A stretch of 20,786 nt of DNA, taken from contig CAZZCP010000046.1 of assembly GCA_964653235.1 (NCBI GenBank), positions 1-20,786 of the forward strand, in the 5' to 3' direction. Positions 1-5,859 of the stretch are shown one piece after another; the first letter of the stretch is position 1, and each line of letters opens with the position of its first letter. A program made the position numbers and the translations under genes. This stretch comes from CAZZCP01 sp964653235. Its GTDB lineage: Bacteria > Bdellovibrionota > Bdellovibrionia > Bdellovibrionales > UBA840. Below the pieces are notes generated by a model. It was not told the DNA's origin. It did not search any database and saw nothing but the letters and a program-made list of their open reading frames with translations.

Positions 1-251
1 TGAAAACGCTTTTGAAACCGGGGCCAGTCTTTTAATTTATGAACTCCCCCTGATTTGATCTCGATATATTCTCAACTCGCAGAGATTGTGCCCTCGCAAG
101 CTGTCTCAAAATGAGAATCTGAAATCTCAGTGATTTCAGTAGCTTCTGTTGCCAATTGGACTTCATTTCGGCATTAGAAAAAAATAAAAAAATTCCGCAA
201 CTTTTTTGGCGCTCGCTCGTTTTCTCTATGCAACCCACATAGGAGGGAAAC
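1..251. other. Intergenic stretch before the first gene
   Basis: I see no convincing gene here. A minus-strand open frame over 32-265 has no protein-like character and runs into the start of the next gene. The only clear signal is the AGGAGG ribosome binding site at 241-246, which belongs to the gene starting at 252. No strong promoter could be assigned. Confidence 0.5.
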
Positions 252-629
252 ATGAGAGCAGCCATTTTTTTGATTTTTATTCAAGTATTTGTACTCACTG
301 CCGAAGCTCGTCGAGCTCATCGTGCAGGACAAAGACAAGCAATTCGCCAAGGTGTGAAAAGTGGAGACATCACTCGAGGTGAGCGAAGAGTTTTACGTAG
401 GCAAAGACAAGAAAGAAATCAAGAACTTAGAGAACTACGTGGGGAGAGAAGAGATCGCAGAGGAGTCGTTCAAGATGCCAGAGAAGATGGTGTGATTGAC
501 TCAGCTGAGAGATCAAGCATTCGAGATGCCAATCAAGATGTACGTGAAGATAGAAGGGACGTCCGGCAAGAAAACCGACAATTGAATCGACAAATCCGTC
601 GAGCCAACAATAACGACAAAAAGGAGTAA
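252..629 (+). CDS. Small secreted arginine-rich protein with two DG-x-I/x-E type repeats
   Basis: I do not recognise a named gene. The 125-residue product starts with a short hydrophobic signal peptide (about residues 1-19, ending near TAEA) and the rest is extremely rich in Arg, Glu, Asp and Gln. Two related segments are visible: one around residues 33-60 (QGVKSGDITRGERRVLRRQR) and one around 75-105 (AREDGVIDSAERSSIRDA). They share a G-x-I-x-x-x-E-R core followed by a charged helix. Similar two-repeat Arg/Gln/Glu-rich exported proteins of unknown function are common in proteobacteria. The start is set by a perfect AGGAGG at 241-246, five bases before the ATG. The lipoprotein gene begins 3 nt after its stop, so the two are probably co-transcribed. 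It is likely periplasmic and helical; its function is unknown. Confidence 0.75.
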   Translation: MRAAIFLIFIQVFVLTAEARRAHRAGQRQAIRQGVKSGDITRGERRVLRRQRQERNQELRELRGERRDRRGVVQDAREDGVIDSAERSSIRDANQDVREDRRDVRQENRQLNRQIRRANNNDKKE

Positions 630-632
630 AAA

Positions 633-1526
633 ATGAACAAGCAAATCTTGCTATTAGCCTTATTTTTAACAGGATTTATAACAGCTTGCGGACAACAAGA
701 AGAAAACAACGATCAGGTTTCAACCCAGAATATCAATGAATCAACAGAAGATGCCATCAATAGTTTTGGAGCTTTGATGGATGATTTGGCCGGAGAGTCT
801 TATGCTTTTCGAGCTCAACAGACCAATTATGTAGCTCTTATGCACGAGCTATTGCTACCTAAAGCGCACGCAGCAAGTTGTGATCGGCCCTTTTTTCAAA
901 CTTGCAATGCCGGTGTCAAACAGAGCAATTATGCTGACTGCGAGATCGGATTTCGAAATCATAGCTTAGAGGGCGATATTCAGCTCAACTATTCAGAAGC
1001 AGACTGCCAAGTGAATTCCTTAAGCGAGTCTGTAGCGCGAACCTACAACTACAATATAATTGGGGTACGAAACGGCAGCCTCAATATTAGTTCTGATAAC
1101 AAAAACGACTATCGAGGAGAAAACTACGGAGGTGGCGCCATGCTTACAAATGTCGGCACAGATCAATGGGAGTTGGTGTTGAATGGGAAGCACAAAGTTC
1201 TGACTCGCAATGGCCGTGAAATTCGTAACATAAGTCTTCGAAGCATTGGTGCCCTAGAATATCAAGGCGGCTTGGCTCGCAGCAATCGAAAATTGACTCA
1301 GGGTACTTTAGAAATCAACAACAACTTGGCTGCCTTTACGGCCACCTACAATGCACAAAATCTAGAATGGTCTAGTTCTTGTTGCCATCCGGTATTCGGA
1401 AGTTTGAGCCTTACCTATACTGGTAGCATTAGCGGCACTGCTGAGCTTGCCATTACATCATGTGGACAAGGAGAAATCACTCGCAATGGAGAAACCGAAA
1501 GTGTGGAATTCAGCTACTGCGAATGA
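633..1526 (+). CDS. Putative lipoprotein of unknown function
   Basis: The 297-residue product starts with a lipoprotein signal peptide: a hydrophobic stretch at residues 4-15 and a lipobox ITAC with the acylated cysteine at residue 19. A low-complexity Gln/Glu/Asn linker follows. The mature part has several cysteines (around 82-102, a Cys-Cys pair near 250, and two near the C-terminus) that could form disulfides after export. It is Ser/Asn/Gly-rich with alternating patterns that suggest beta structure. I recognise no family. Translation is probably coupled to the preceding gene, because the AAGGAG at 621-626 sits directly against that gene's stop codon, six bases before this ATG. A terminator-like hairpin lies 11 nt after the stop. 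Confidence 0.8.
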   Translation: MNKQILLLALFLTGFITACGQQEENNDQVSTQNINESTEDAINSFGALMDDLAGESYAFRAQQTNYVALMHELLLPKAHAASCDRPFFQTCNAGVKQSNYADCEIGFRNHSLEGDIQLNYSEADCQVNSLSESVARTYNYNIIGVRNGSLNISSDNKNDYRGENYGGGAMLTNVGTDQWELVLNGKHKVLTRNGREIRNISLRSIGALEYQGGLARSNRKLTQGTLEINNNLAAFTATYNAQNLEWSSSCCHPVFGSLSLTYTGSISGTAELAITSCGQGEITRNGETESVEFSYCE

Positions 1527-2136
1527 GTTTTTTTTGGGAGATGCCATTGCGCATCTCTTTTTTGCTTTTTTAAAGCCGAAAGTCTTACAAAAAAATTCGA
1601 GTGATTCAGAATGCATTCAATCTTTAAAAAATGGCAACTCCTATGCTTTTGAGATCTTACTCGATCGCTATGGAGACTTGCTCTTTGGCTATTGCCGCAA
1701 ACTGATGGGCAATTCAGAAAAAACAGAAGACATTGTGCAAGATGTCTGGATGAAGGTGATTCAAAATATGGATCGCTATAAAGAGCAAGGCCAGTTGAAG
1801 GCTTGGTTGTTTCAAATAGCAAGAAATACCTGTATGGATGAATTAAAGAGCAAAAAAAATTGGGAGTTTGCTCAAGAAGAAATCGAAGAACAAGCCATAA
1901 GTGATGATTTCTTATTTGAGCAATTGGAGCAAAAGGCATTGAAAGAACAATTGCAAAAAGCGATCGATGAGCTCCCTGACATGCAAAGAGTTCTCTTGCT
2001 CACTTACTTAACCGAAGAAAAAAGCTATGAAGAACTAGCTCAAGAGTTTTCGCACTCTTTATCAGCTGTAAAATCATTGTTGTTTCGAGCCAAAAAAAAC
2101 CTACAACAAAAACTGGGAGACGAAGATGCAAAATGA
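1486..2136 (+). CDS. ECF-type RNA polymerase sigma factor
   Basis: This is a sigma-70 family factor of the small two-domain (ECF-like) type, which directs RNA polymerase to a dedicated promoter set. With this start it is 216 residues. Region 2 spans about residues 45-125, with the typical YGDLLFGYCRKLMGN, TEDIVQDVWMKV and LKAWLFQIARNTCMDELK segments. After an acidic linker, region 4 spans about 155-210, with LPDMQRVLLLTYLTEEKSYEELA and SAVKSLLFRAKKNL. The start is problematic. There is no in-frame ATG, GTG or TTG between the terminator hairpin and the sigma domain. The best candidate is the ATG at 1486, inside the lipoprotein gene, with AAGGAG at 1468-1473 upstream; alternatives are ATG 1447 and TTG 1534. 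The roughly 40-residue N-terminal extension is therefore encoded partly by the hairpin. The next gene overlaps the end by 11 nt. The family call is firm; the start is uncertain. Confidence 0.85.
   Translation: MEKPKVWNSATANEFFLGDAIAHLFFAFLKPKVLQKNSSDSECIQSLKNGNSYAFEILLDRYGDLLFGYCRKLMGNSEKTEDIVQDVWMKVIQNMDRYKEQGQLKAWLFQIARNTCMDELKSKKNWEFAQEEIEEQAISDDFLFEQLEQKALKEQLQKAIDELPDMQRVLLLTYLTEEKSYEELAQEFSHSLSAVKSLLFRAKKNLQQKLGDEDAK
1538..1571 (+). terminator. Rho-independent terminator-like hairpin after the lipoprotein gene
   Basis: Perfect 7-bp arms GAGATGC (1538-1544) and GCATCTC (1551-1557) enclose a six-base loop. They are followed by six T, then GC, then six more T. This is a good intrinsic terminator for the lipoprotein transcript. 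It lies inside the reading frame of the sigma factor gene (see that entry), so it could also act as an attenuator for the downstream operon. Confidence 0.7.
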
Positions 2137-2458
2137 AAAATGGCAAGACTTTGTCTCTGAAAGCATGCCCTCCCATTTAAAACATAAAATTTTGGTTTCA
2201 GCCCGACATTCCCTCGAACAAAAACAAAAAGAGCCCCTTTCCTTTTTGTATCGACTTGAATTTTTATTTACGGGAAGCTTGGCAGTTTTGCTTGTTTTAC
2301 TTTTTCGCAATCAAAATAAAGCTTTAAACCCACTGCTTGAGATGAATGAAGAAGACCTCTATGTTTTGATGCAAGAGGAGACAGAACTTCTTGAGGAGCT
2401 TGAGCTGTTTGAAGAATTAGAATTGCTTGAGAAATTAGAAGATAAGGACTTTAGTTAG
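2126..2458 (+). CDS. Putative membrane-anchored anti-sigma factor
   Basis: The 110-residue protein has a cytoplasmic-looking N-terminus (about 1-45, with a WQDFVSESMPSHLKHKILVSAR helix). One transmembrane segment follows at about residues 48-62 (FTGSLAVLLVLLF). The C-terminal tail (about 70-110) is very acidic and Leu-rich, with repeated E-E-L/E-L-E units that should form an amphipathic or coiled-coil helix. The gene starts 11 nt before the sigma factor gene ends. That arrangement and the single membrane anchor are typical of anti-sigma partners, which hold the sigma factor at the membrane until a signal arrives. No zinc-binding HxxxCxxC motif is visible, so it is not a classical ZAS-domain protein. 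The role is inferred from position and topology, not from a recognised domain. Confidence 0.6.
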   Translation: MQNEKWQDFVSESMPSHLKHKILVSARHSLEQKQKEPLSFLYRLEFLFTGSLAVLLVLLFRNQNKALNPLLEMNEEDLYVLMQEETELLEELELFEELELLEKLEDKDFS

Positions 2459-2469
2459 AGGTTACTCGT

Positions 2470-2598
2470 ATGGATGAAGAAATTATTGAAAACTTAGATT
2501 TTTTGTTGAGCCTAGATGCTTTAGAAAACGAAAAAGATTGGGATCTAATTGAAGAAGGTCCTGAAGAAGATTTTGAGGAATGGGATGATGAATCGTAG
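2470..2598 (+). CDS. Acidic 42-residue microprotein in the sigma factor operon
   Basis: This small frame encodes a highly acidic peptide (starts MDEEIIENLDFLLSLDALEN, ends EEDFEEWDDES) with about 18 Asp/Glu and only one Lys. It has its own ribosome binding site, AGAGG at 2457-2461, eight bases before the ATG. It starts 11 nt after the anti-sigma gene and overlaps the next gene by 11 nt, so it fills the gap exactly. Its Leu/Asp/Glu pattern resembles the acidic tail of the preceding membrane protein. Because the next gene product is very basic and repetitive, this peptide might bind or neutralise it before export; that is a guess. No family is recognised. Confidence 0.6.
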   Translation: MDEEIIENLDFLLSLDALENEKDWDLIEEGPEEDFEEWDDES

Positions 2599-3016
2599 AC
2601 GTTTTTTAAGAGTTTCAGCGCATGCATTGGCTGGATTGGCATTAGCTCCGCAATTGGCCCAAGCAAAGGATAGCAATCGCGAGCGCTGGAATCGTTTGAG
2701 TCCAGAGCAAAAAGATGAAATGCGCCGCAAGTGGCAGCGTTTTCAGAATATGAGTCCTGAAAAACAAGCTAGACTGCGCTCAGCCTACCAAAAATGGCGT
2801 GAGCTGCCGCTCGAAAGAAGAGAGAAAATTCGTAAGAACTTAAAGCGATGGCGCAGTCTAGAGCCAGAAGAGCGAACAAAGATTCGAAAAAATTACGATA
2901 GATGGAAGAAGATGGCGCCGCAACAGCGGAGAGTTTTAAAACAAAGGTTGAAGAGATGGCGACAAATGAATCCGGCGCAAAGAAGACGGCTTCGGCGTGT
3001 TTTGCGGGGTGGCTGA
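2588..3016 (+). CDS. Tat-exported basic repeat protein (DUF3106-like)
   Basis: I chose the ATG at 2588, which gives 142 residues, because it has a GAGGAA site at 2574-2579 and begins a clean twin-arginine signal peptide: NRRRFLRVSA, a hydrophobic core and an AQA cleavage site near residue 26. The upstream in-frame ATG at 2549 would bury this signal. The mature protein is about six copies of an 18-residue unit with a Trp/Phe at one fixed position and a M/L-S/x-P-E/x-Q/x-R core, for example MSPEKQARLRSAYQKW. This W...SPEQR spacing is characteristic of DUF3106 proteins, whose function is unknown. The protein is strongly basic, helical and probably periplasmic. It overlaps the acidic microprotein upstream by 11 nt and the barrel gene downstream by about 60 nt. 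Confidence 0.8.
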   Translation: MNRRRFLRVSAHALAGLALAPQLAQAKDSNRERWNRLSPEQKDEMRRKWQRFQNMSPEKQARLRSAYQKWRELPLERREKIRKNLKRWRSLEPEERTKIRKNYDRWKKMAPQQRRVLKQRLKRWRQMNPAQRRRLRRVLRGG

Positions 3017-3843
3017 TTCTTTTTTTGAGCTCTCATGCTTTTGCTTGGGACTTTCAAATTCCTAACCAGATTAGTCTCAGTCAATCATGGGATGCCGAAA
3101 GCAATCGCAGCTTCTCTGCCGATGCAGATCTGCGAGTATACAAAGGACTTCGTTTGCAAGCAGGTCTTACCCGTACTCGCACATTGTATGACAATGAAGA
3201 ATTTGTTTCATTTAACTATCGAGGAGGTCTTGAGACCGATCCACTACAAGACTGGGGCTTGGCGCTAAGAGGGGATTATTTCTTTGTACAAAATGAATCG
3301 GAATCGCTAAATCTTATCGTAGACCTTTGCTATACATTGCAAAATTGGGAAGTGGTTTTTAGCCCCGGTTTTCGCAGAATTGCGGTGCAATTGCCGCAGA
3401 TTATTCAAAATAGAGAGTCAGAAAGAGTGGATGAGAATCCTCATTATCAATTGCAAGTCAGCTATTTGGCCGAATCTTGGAGTCTTAGAGGATCTGTTCA
3501 TAGCTTTCAACAAGAAGAGGATTTTTCATTCTTGCAGCGAGATGCTGCCCTTTCTTTTTTTTCACTCAACACCATTCAAATTACTTCGTCTTTTTTGAAA
3601 TCTCGATGGGAGCTAGAGCCTAGTTTTTATTGGCAAGCATTTTCGTTTGCCTTTCTCTATGCAGAGGTCGTGAATTTAGACGAAACCGAAACCCAAGATG
3701 CCAGTTTGAGCCTGGCCTATTCTTGGAATCGAAATCTCAATACTTCAATCACAATGGGAAAGGTGTTTTATCAAGATTTTGATACCGCAGAGGATTTGAA
3801 TTCGAATTTCGTTTCCCTCAGTCTTTCTTTTTCATTTAATTAG
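2956..3843 (+). CDS. Probable outer-membrane beta-barrel protein
   Basis: The chosen start gives 295 residues with a signal peptide ending near SSHAFA (residue 30). The mature part consists of short alternating hydrophobic/polar strands with aromatic girdle residues (for example LRLQAGLTRTRTLY, NWEVVFSPGFRRIAVQ, NTSITMGKVFYQDF). It ends in an amphipathic strand FVSLSLSFSFN, as expected for an outer-membrane barrel read by the BAM machinery. No specific porin family is recognised. ATG 2956 is supported by AAAGG at 2943-2947 eight bases upstream; an earlier in-frame ATG at 2902 would put about 18 charged residues before the signal peptide. It is the last gene of the sigma factor operon and overlaps the DUF3106-like gene by 61 nt in another frame, so it is probably a target or partner of the same envelope response. 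Confidence 0.7.
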   Translation: MATNESGAKKTASACFAGWLILFLSSHAFAWDFQIPNQISLSQSWDAESNRSFSADADLRVYKGLRLQAGLTRTRTLYDNEEFVSFNYRGGLETDPLQDWGLALRGDYFFVQNESESLNLIVDLCYTLQNWEVVFSPGFRRIAVQLPQIIQNRESERVDENPHYQLQVSYLAESWSLRGSVHSFQQEEDFSFLQRDAALSFFSLNTIQITSSFLKSRWELEPSFYWQAFSFAFLYAEVVNLDETETQDASLSLAYSWNRNLNTSITMGKVFYQDFDTAEDLNSNFVSLSLSFSFN

Positions 3844-3881
3844 GGCCTGTGGAGTTTTTATTTTCGAATAAGGTCTGCGGC

Positions 3882-4013
3882 TCATTGTCCATTTAACAAA
3901 AGTCGAGTCGCATCGGCTGCAGTAGCGCATGCTAAGGCAGCCTGTTGCATAAATAAATCACAAATCATCGTGTCTTCTGGCACATCGAAATTTATAATAT
4001 CTTTTTTTAGCAT
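3882..4013 (-). CDS. Possible 43-residue micro-ORF
   Basis: The minus-strand frame runs from an ATG at 4013 to a TGA ending at 3882. It encodes a peptide beginning MLKKDIINFDVPEDTM and ending ATAADATRLLLNGQ, with two cysteines and an alanine-rich helical middle. A purine-rich AGGGGG lies about six bases before the ATG, a fair ribosome binding site. No modifying enzyme, transporter or recognised family is nearby, so I cannot give a function. It may simply be a chance frame. Confidence 0.35.
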   Translation of the reverse strand: MLKKDIINFDVPEDTMICDLFMQQAALACATAADATRLLLNGQ

Positions 4014-4162
4014 CTATTCCCCCTAGTCTCCAGGCCATCTCGTTAGTACATCTTATGAGGGGTAGGAATTGAAATAACATTACAGACTAGATACCTGACC
4101 GCTCTATTCTCTATGTCCTATGGCAACTCTTATTTTCCAGTTGATACAGCAATTTATATATT

Positions 4163-4193
4163 TATTGCGTAATTTCGCAATATTTGATAAAAT
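4163..4193 (+). promoter_or_regulatory. Likely promoter and operator of the first toxin-antitoxin-like pair
   Basis: A perfect inverted repeat TATTGCG-taattt-CGCAATA lies at 4163-4182. It overlaps a possible promoter: TTGCGT at 4165-4170, a 17-bp spacer, and TAAAAT at 4188-4193. Such a placement fits autorepression by the HTH protein encoded at 4508. The -35 match is weak (three of six). Confidence 0.45.
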
Positions 4194-4302
4194 CATTTTA
4201 ATGAACCGACGCTAATACGACATAGAACCTATTCATGTAAACCGCACCTAGATTAGTAAGGTCATCATTGACCCACACTTTGAAGACAATCATAGCGTTT
4301 AT

Positions 4303-4506
4303 ATGAGTGAAGACCTAATTCTACAGCTGGTTCGAGGACTTGATGAACGAATTGAAGTTCCAGAAGCTCAGGACGATGACGGGTTCAGTTATTTTGCAAC
4401 ATTGTTAAACTTTGATGGAAAGCAGTACCGTTTGGTTTGGCTTTTAGAAAATGAGTGTATTTATATCGGTGTTTTGAACGCCTACCGAGATGATAGAGAG
4501 GATTGA
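4303..4506 (+). CDS. Putative toxin of a toxin-antitoxin-like pair
   Basis: The 67-residue product from the ATG at 4303 is small, with an acidic loop and a beta-rich core (FSYFATLLNFDGKQYRLVWLLENECIYIGVLNAYRD). It sits directly upstream of an HTH protein with a one-base gap, the usual layout of type II toxin-antitoxin modules. I cannot assign a toxin family with confidence. The start is doubtful. The frame stays open upstream to a stop at 4249-4251, and this extra stretch (IIDPHFEDNHSVYM) looks like real protein and would supply plausible catalytic histidines. But it offers only non-standard starts (ATT at 4252 or 4267), and neither 4303 nor 4252 has a good ribosome binding site. Either a rare start is used or the original start codon was lost. 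Confidence 0.55.
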   Translation: MSEDLILQLVRGLDERIEVPEAQDDDGFSYFATLLNFDGKQYRLVWLLENECIYIGVLNAYRDDRED

Positions 4507-4507
4507 T

Positions 4508-4810
4508 ATGAGTTTCCTAAGCAATGAACAAATTAAAAAGATGCGATCTCTTCTTGAAAAAGCTGATCCATCACGAACTTTACCTAAAGATGCTACAACG
4601 GCTGAGCGTGTGAAATACAAGATTTGTGAAAAGTTTGCTGCCTACATTCTCGATACTGGCGTAAGCCAAGCAGAGTTATCTCGTGAACTCAATATGGACC
4701 CAGCTCGTTTGAATGAGATTGTAAAGTATCGTGTTGATCTCTTTACGATAGACAAATTAATAGATTTCGCGGAACGATTAGACCCAAATTTTCGAATAGA
4801 AGTGGCCTAG
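4508..4810 (+). CDS. HTH antitoxin / transcriptional regulator (XRE, HTH_37-like)
   Basis: The 100-residue protein has a charged N-terminal helix. A helix-turn-helix follows at about residues 48-80 (FAAYILDTGVSQAELSRELN then MDPARLNEIVKYR), and then the TIDKLIDFAERLDP segment usual in XRE-type antitoxins. It would bind and neutralise the upstream product and repress their shared promoter. ATG 4508 was chosen over an earlier in-frame ATG at 4490 because GAGAGG at 4496-4501 is six bases ahead and the spacing to the upstream stop is one base. The inverted repeat at 4163-4182 is a candidate operator. Confidence 0.75.
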   Translation: MSFLSNEQIKKMRSLLEKADPSRTLPKDATTAERVKYKICEKFAAYILDTGVSQAELSRELNMDPARLNEIVKYRVDLFTIDKLIDFAERLDPNFRIEVA

Positions 4811-4841
4811 ACTTTTTCGTAAGAACACGAAGCCGAACCAA

Positions 4842-4969
4842 CTTGGGTCTTCTGGCCTTCGCTTCTCAACTATCCGTAACAATTTTCATGCGAAGAATTT
4901 CATCCTTGAGATCTCTGGCCCCGGGTCACATCGTCTCTCTAGCTTTCACTTTGCATTATTTCACGGTCC
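4842..4969 (-). repeat. Inverted repeat copy A (about 128 bp) next to higA
   Basis: Read on the minus strand, this stretch carries four blocks in the same order as copy B at 5860-5990. They are GGACCGTGAAATA (4969-4957), GAGAGACGA (4939-4931), GGGGCCA (4922-4916) and GGCCAGAAGACCCAAG (4857-4842). Spacers between blocks are 17, 8 and 58 bases here against 23, 8 and 55 in copy B. The colinear order and the exact 16-base block make chance similarity very unlikely. Its inner end is 12 bp from the higA stop codon. Confidence 0.7.
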
Positions 4970-4981
4970 ACTCTTTTTTGC

Positions 4982-5242
4982 TTAAGCAGCCCCCTGCCTC
5001 GCTTCCCAAAGATCATACTCAGCTTGCATGCGCACCCACATTTCAGCAGTGGTTTTAAGAACCTTTTCAAGAACAATGGCAAATGATGGAGAAATGCCCC
5101 TCTTGCCATTAACAATCTCGTTAATTTTTCTGGGCGAACATCCACATAACTTAGCTAGAGCAGTCTGGTTAAGGCCCATCTCGTTCATGTAGACCTCTTC
5201 TAGCACTTGGCCAGGATGCATAGGTTTTGGATTTTTAATCAT
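4982..5242 (-). CDS. higA: HigA-family antitoxin
   Basis: The 86-residue protein matches the HigA/VapI pattern closely: HPGQVLEEVYMNEMGLNQ, an HTH at about residues 23-48 (QTALAKLCGCSPRKINEIVNGKRGIS), and the C-terminal EMWVRMQAEYDLWEA. HigA binds the HigB toxin and represses the operon. It follows higB with a two-base gap, and GAGG seven bases before the ATG lies within the end of higB, so translation is coupled. The order toxin-then-antitoxin is normal for higBA. A palindrome over the promoter (5558-5580) is the likely operator. Confidence 0.92.
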   Translation of the reverse strand: MIKNPKPMHPGQVLEEVYMNEMGLNQTALAKLCGCSPRKINEIVNGKRGISPSFAIVLEKVLKTTAEMWVRMQAEYDLWEARQGAA

Positions 5243-5244
5243 AA

Positions 5245-5541
5245 TTAGCCTCTATGATAATTCTCAATTTTAACTTCGGAAAATTCACCATTTTTAAATC
5301 TAAAAGTAATACACCAGGGTAGTTTAATCGTAACACTCCAATACTCTTTTCGGTCTCCTTTTAGTTTATGCAGCCTAATATTTGGAGGCTGGCCTTGTAT
5401 CTTCAAATCATCCAAGGTCTGAGTTGAGTGCATTATAATCAATAAGGCCTTTGCCCTTAACCAAAGATCATTAGGAAGAGATTTAGATCTATTCGTTTCC
5501 CAAATATCCCTGGCTATTTTGTTGCCCAAGCTGGTAATCAC
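5245..5541 (-). CDS. higB: HigB-family toxin (RelE-like mRNA interferase), possibly attenuated
   Basis: The 98-residue protein has the HigB signature: NIRLHKLKGDRKEYWSV at about residues 54-70, an ITFRF strand at 78-82 and a C-terminal IENYHRG. Family members cut mRNA on the ribosome. It starts at a GTG (5541) with AGGAG six bases ahead. The residue after Trp76, normally Arg in the WRI(T/V)F strand of this family, is Cys77 here (codon TGT at 5313-5311, one transition away from CGT). The basic residues of the LHKLKGD loop and the terminal YH are kept. The toxin may be weakened, or the change may be tolerated. It is first in the minus-strand higBA operon. Confidence 0.88.
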   Translation of the reverse strand: MITSLGNKIARDIWETNRSKSLPNDLWLRAKALLIIMHSTQTLDDLKIQGQPPNIRLHKLKGDRKEYWSVTIKLPWCITFRFKNGEFSEVKIENYHRG

Positions 5542-5557
5542 GACGCACTCCTATTTG

Positions 5558-5590
5558 TTACACTATACCATATAATGTAATAAATCAAGA
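5558..5590 (-). promoter_or_regulatory. higBA promoter with overlapping palindromic operator
   Basis: Arms TTACACTATA (5558-5567) and TATAATGTAA (5571-5580) form a 9-of-10 inverted repeat with a three-base centre. On the minus strand this covers a good -10 box, TATAGT (5567-5562), about 15 bp downstream of TTGATT (5588-5583). The transcript would start about 14 bases before the GTG of higB. An operator over the -10 box is typical of HigA autorepression. Confidence 0.65.
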
Positions 5591-5797
5591 AAATTATTTT
5601 TAGACTTAGATATAATTCTCTAAAGCATCTAGCTTTCATTACAGGCTTGTAATTTTCTCCAAATATCAATAAGTTACAGATGGTGTAGGTTCCGATTCTG
5701 GCCGCCTTAAGCGAGAATCATTGCTTGTGATTTAATCAGTTGAAAAGAGATCAAGGACTTACCTGTTATTTCAAAAAAACAACAAAATTCAGCATCG

Positions 5798-5811
5798 GAT
5801 TTAATTACAGG
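5798..5811 (+). repeat. 14-bp direct repeat, left copy
   Basis: GATTTAATTACAGG at 5798-5811 recurs exactly at 6093-6106. The two copies flank inverted repeat copy B, so they could be a target duplication or recombination site. Confidence 0.45.
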
Positions 5812-5859
5812 AGGCTGTTTTCTATCATATTCATAAAATATATGCTACCCCTTACCCGC

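Larger units (their letters stand above)
3844..4302. other. Gene-poor left part of the accessory island
   Basis: This 459-bp gap between the sigma operon and the first toxin-antitoxin-like pair holds one possible minus-strand micro-ORF (3882-4013) and a probable promoter/operator (4163-4193). I see no RNA gene, insertion sequence or clear terminator in the rest. It is more AT-rich than the flanking genes, especially 4140-4210. Confidence 0.5.

Noticed and set aside
32..265. 77-residue minus-strand open frame at the window start
   Set aside because: No ribosome binding site, no family resemblance, and it overlaps the well-supported start at 252.
1514..1939. 141-residue minus-strand frame opposite the sigma factor
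   Set aside because: It is antisense to a clear sigma factor domain and has random composition.
2902..2955. Earlier start for the barrel protein at 2902
   Set aside because: It would place charged residues before a clean signal peptide and lacks a ribosome binding site.
5685..5735. tRNA-like 3' fragment (GGTTCCGATTCTGG) as an integration scar
   Set aside because: The presumed T-stem does not pair and no other tRNA part is present; only a short GATTCT/AGAATC hairpin is real.
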